Position numbers and translations under genes: made by a program. The notes beneath the pieces were generated by a model that was not told the origin of the DNA, did not search any database, and was given only the letters and a program-made list of their open reading frames with translations. DNA of 64,000 nucleotides from JAIQFL01 sp035501495 (lineage in GTDB: Bacteria > Acidobacteriota > Terriglobia > Bryobacterales > Bryobacteraceae). Location of the stretch: NCBI GenBank assembly GCA_035501495.1, contig DATJWB010000280.1, forward strand, positions 23,314 through 87,313, given 5' to 3'. Below, piece after piece: positions 63,789 through 64,000 of this stretch; position 1 is the first letter of the stretch; every line of letters starts with the position of its first letter.

Positions 63789-64000
63789 ATGAGATTCCAG
63801 ACAAACATTCCGCGCGCCGGCGGCGCCCGTCTCATGGGGGCGTGCCTGGCCGTGTTCTCCCTCAGCCAGGCGTGGGCTATCGAGAAGATGCCCTCCGAGC
63901 CGCTGGAGTTGCTCCTCACGTTAGGCCGGGGGGCAGTGATCGACTGCCCGAAAGGAGTCGTTCGGGTATCCACCAGCAACCCCGAGACCGTGGATGTGGT
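63789..64000 (+). CDS. cpaC: CpaC/RcpA secretin, 5' end only
   Basis: The first 70 residues before the window ends. A signal peptide (ARLMGACLAVFSLSQAWA) is followed by LLLTLGRGAVIDCPKGVVRVSTSNPETVDVV, the start of the pilus-secretin N-terminal domain. It begins one base after the cpaB stop. The full secretin should form the outer-membrane pilus pore. Confidence 0.85.
   Translation, partial: MRFQTNIPRAGGARLMGACLAVFSLSQAWAIEKMPSEPLELLLTLGRGAVIDCPKGVVRVSTSNPETVDV

Overview
The window is GC-rich bacterial chromosome that looks acidobacterial, most like the Solibacter/Bryobacter group. The family content points there: an ADOP-type MacB-like permease, two exported proteins of the kind carrying the Solibacter-expanded TIGR03437 domain, a carboxypeptidase-regulatory/TonB-dependent Oar-like receptor, a winged-helix/TolB-like/TPR regulator, a DUF1592 cytochrome with a DUF1552 partner, PQQ propellers, and a Ser/Thr kinase near a degraded ECF sigma factor. 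I see no rRNA, tRNA, CRISPR array, prophage or insertion sequence. The assignment rests on family knowledge, not on a search.

Layout. 1-3.6 kb: a MetE-like methyltransferase (cut by the window start) diverges from a GH78 rhamnosidase. 3.8-6.6 kb: a winged-helix/TPR regulator diverges from a soluble histidine kinase. The two divergent spacers share a composite inverted-repeat element. 6.7-8.1 kb: an exported protein and a nucleotidyltransferase pseudogene. 8.2-10.9 kb: folD-coaE-htrA with overlapping stops and starts. 10.9-14.3 kb: a PQQ/EF-hand propeller, then a LacI regulator followed by a hydrolase. 14.5-22 kb: folP, a secreted subtilisin and a tricorn-like protease. 22.1-25.9 kb: a squalene-cyclase-like toroid protein and the ADOP permease behind an 18-bp palindrome.

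25.7-32.4 kb (minus) holds the most unusual unit: a large helical protein with a Cys cluster, a J-domain protein with PPD in place of HPD, a GrpE-like protein, a DnaK-like Hsp70 with an acidic linker, and a zinc-ribbon protein. The genes overlap or nearly touch, with Smr and DUF465 genes upstream. It reads as a dedicated, divergent Hsp70 machine.

32.5-36.7 kb: rimI, small exported proteins, an orphan solute-binding protein and a Tat-exported propeller. 36.7-45.1 kb (minus) is a six-gene polycistron: two LRR proteins, DUF1592 cytochrome, DUF1552 protein, esterase and lactonase. Junctions range from a 4-nt overlap to a 5-nt gap. 45.2-54.2 kb: a cytochrome c, a cytochrome-PQQ dehydrogenase, a bicupin, a TMTC-like membrane protein and the Oar-like receptor with a good sigma70-type promoter. 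54.2-58.5 kb: an ECF sigma pseudogene, a permuted-papain-fold hydrolase and a PDZ/7TM/GAF/zinc-ribbon/kinase fusion. 58.7-60.7 kb: small proteins (DUF4342, membrane protein, single-domain response regulator, NIPSNAP). From 60.8 kb to the end: a polytopic membrane protein leads into a Tad/Flp pilus locus (cpaA-like, cpaB, cpaC start).
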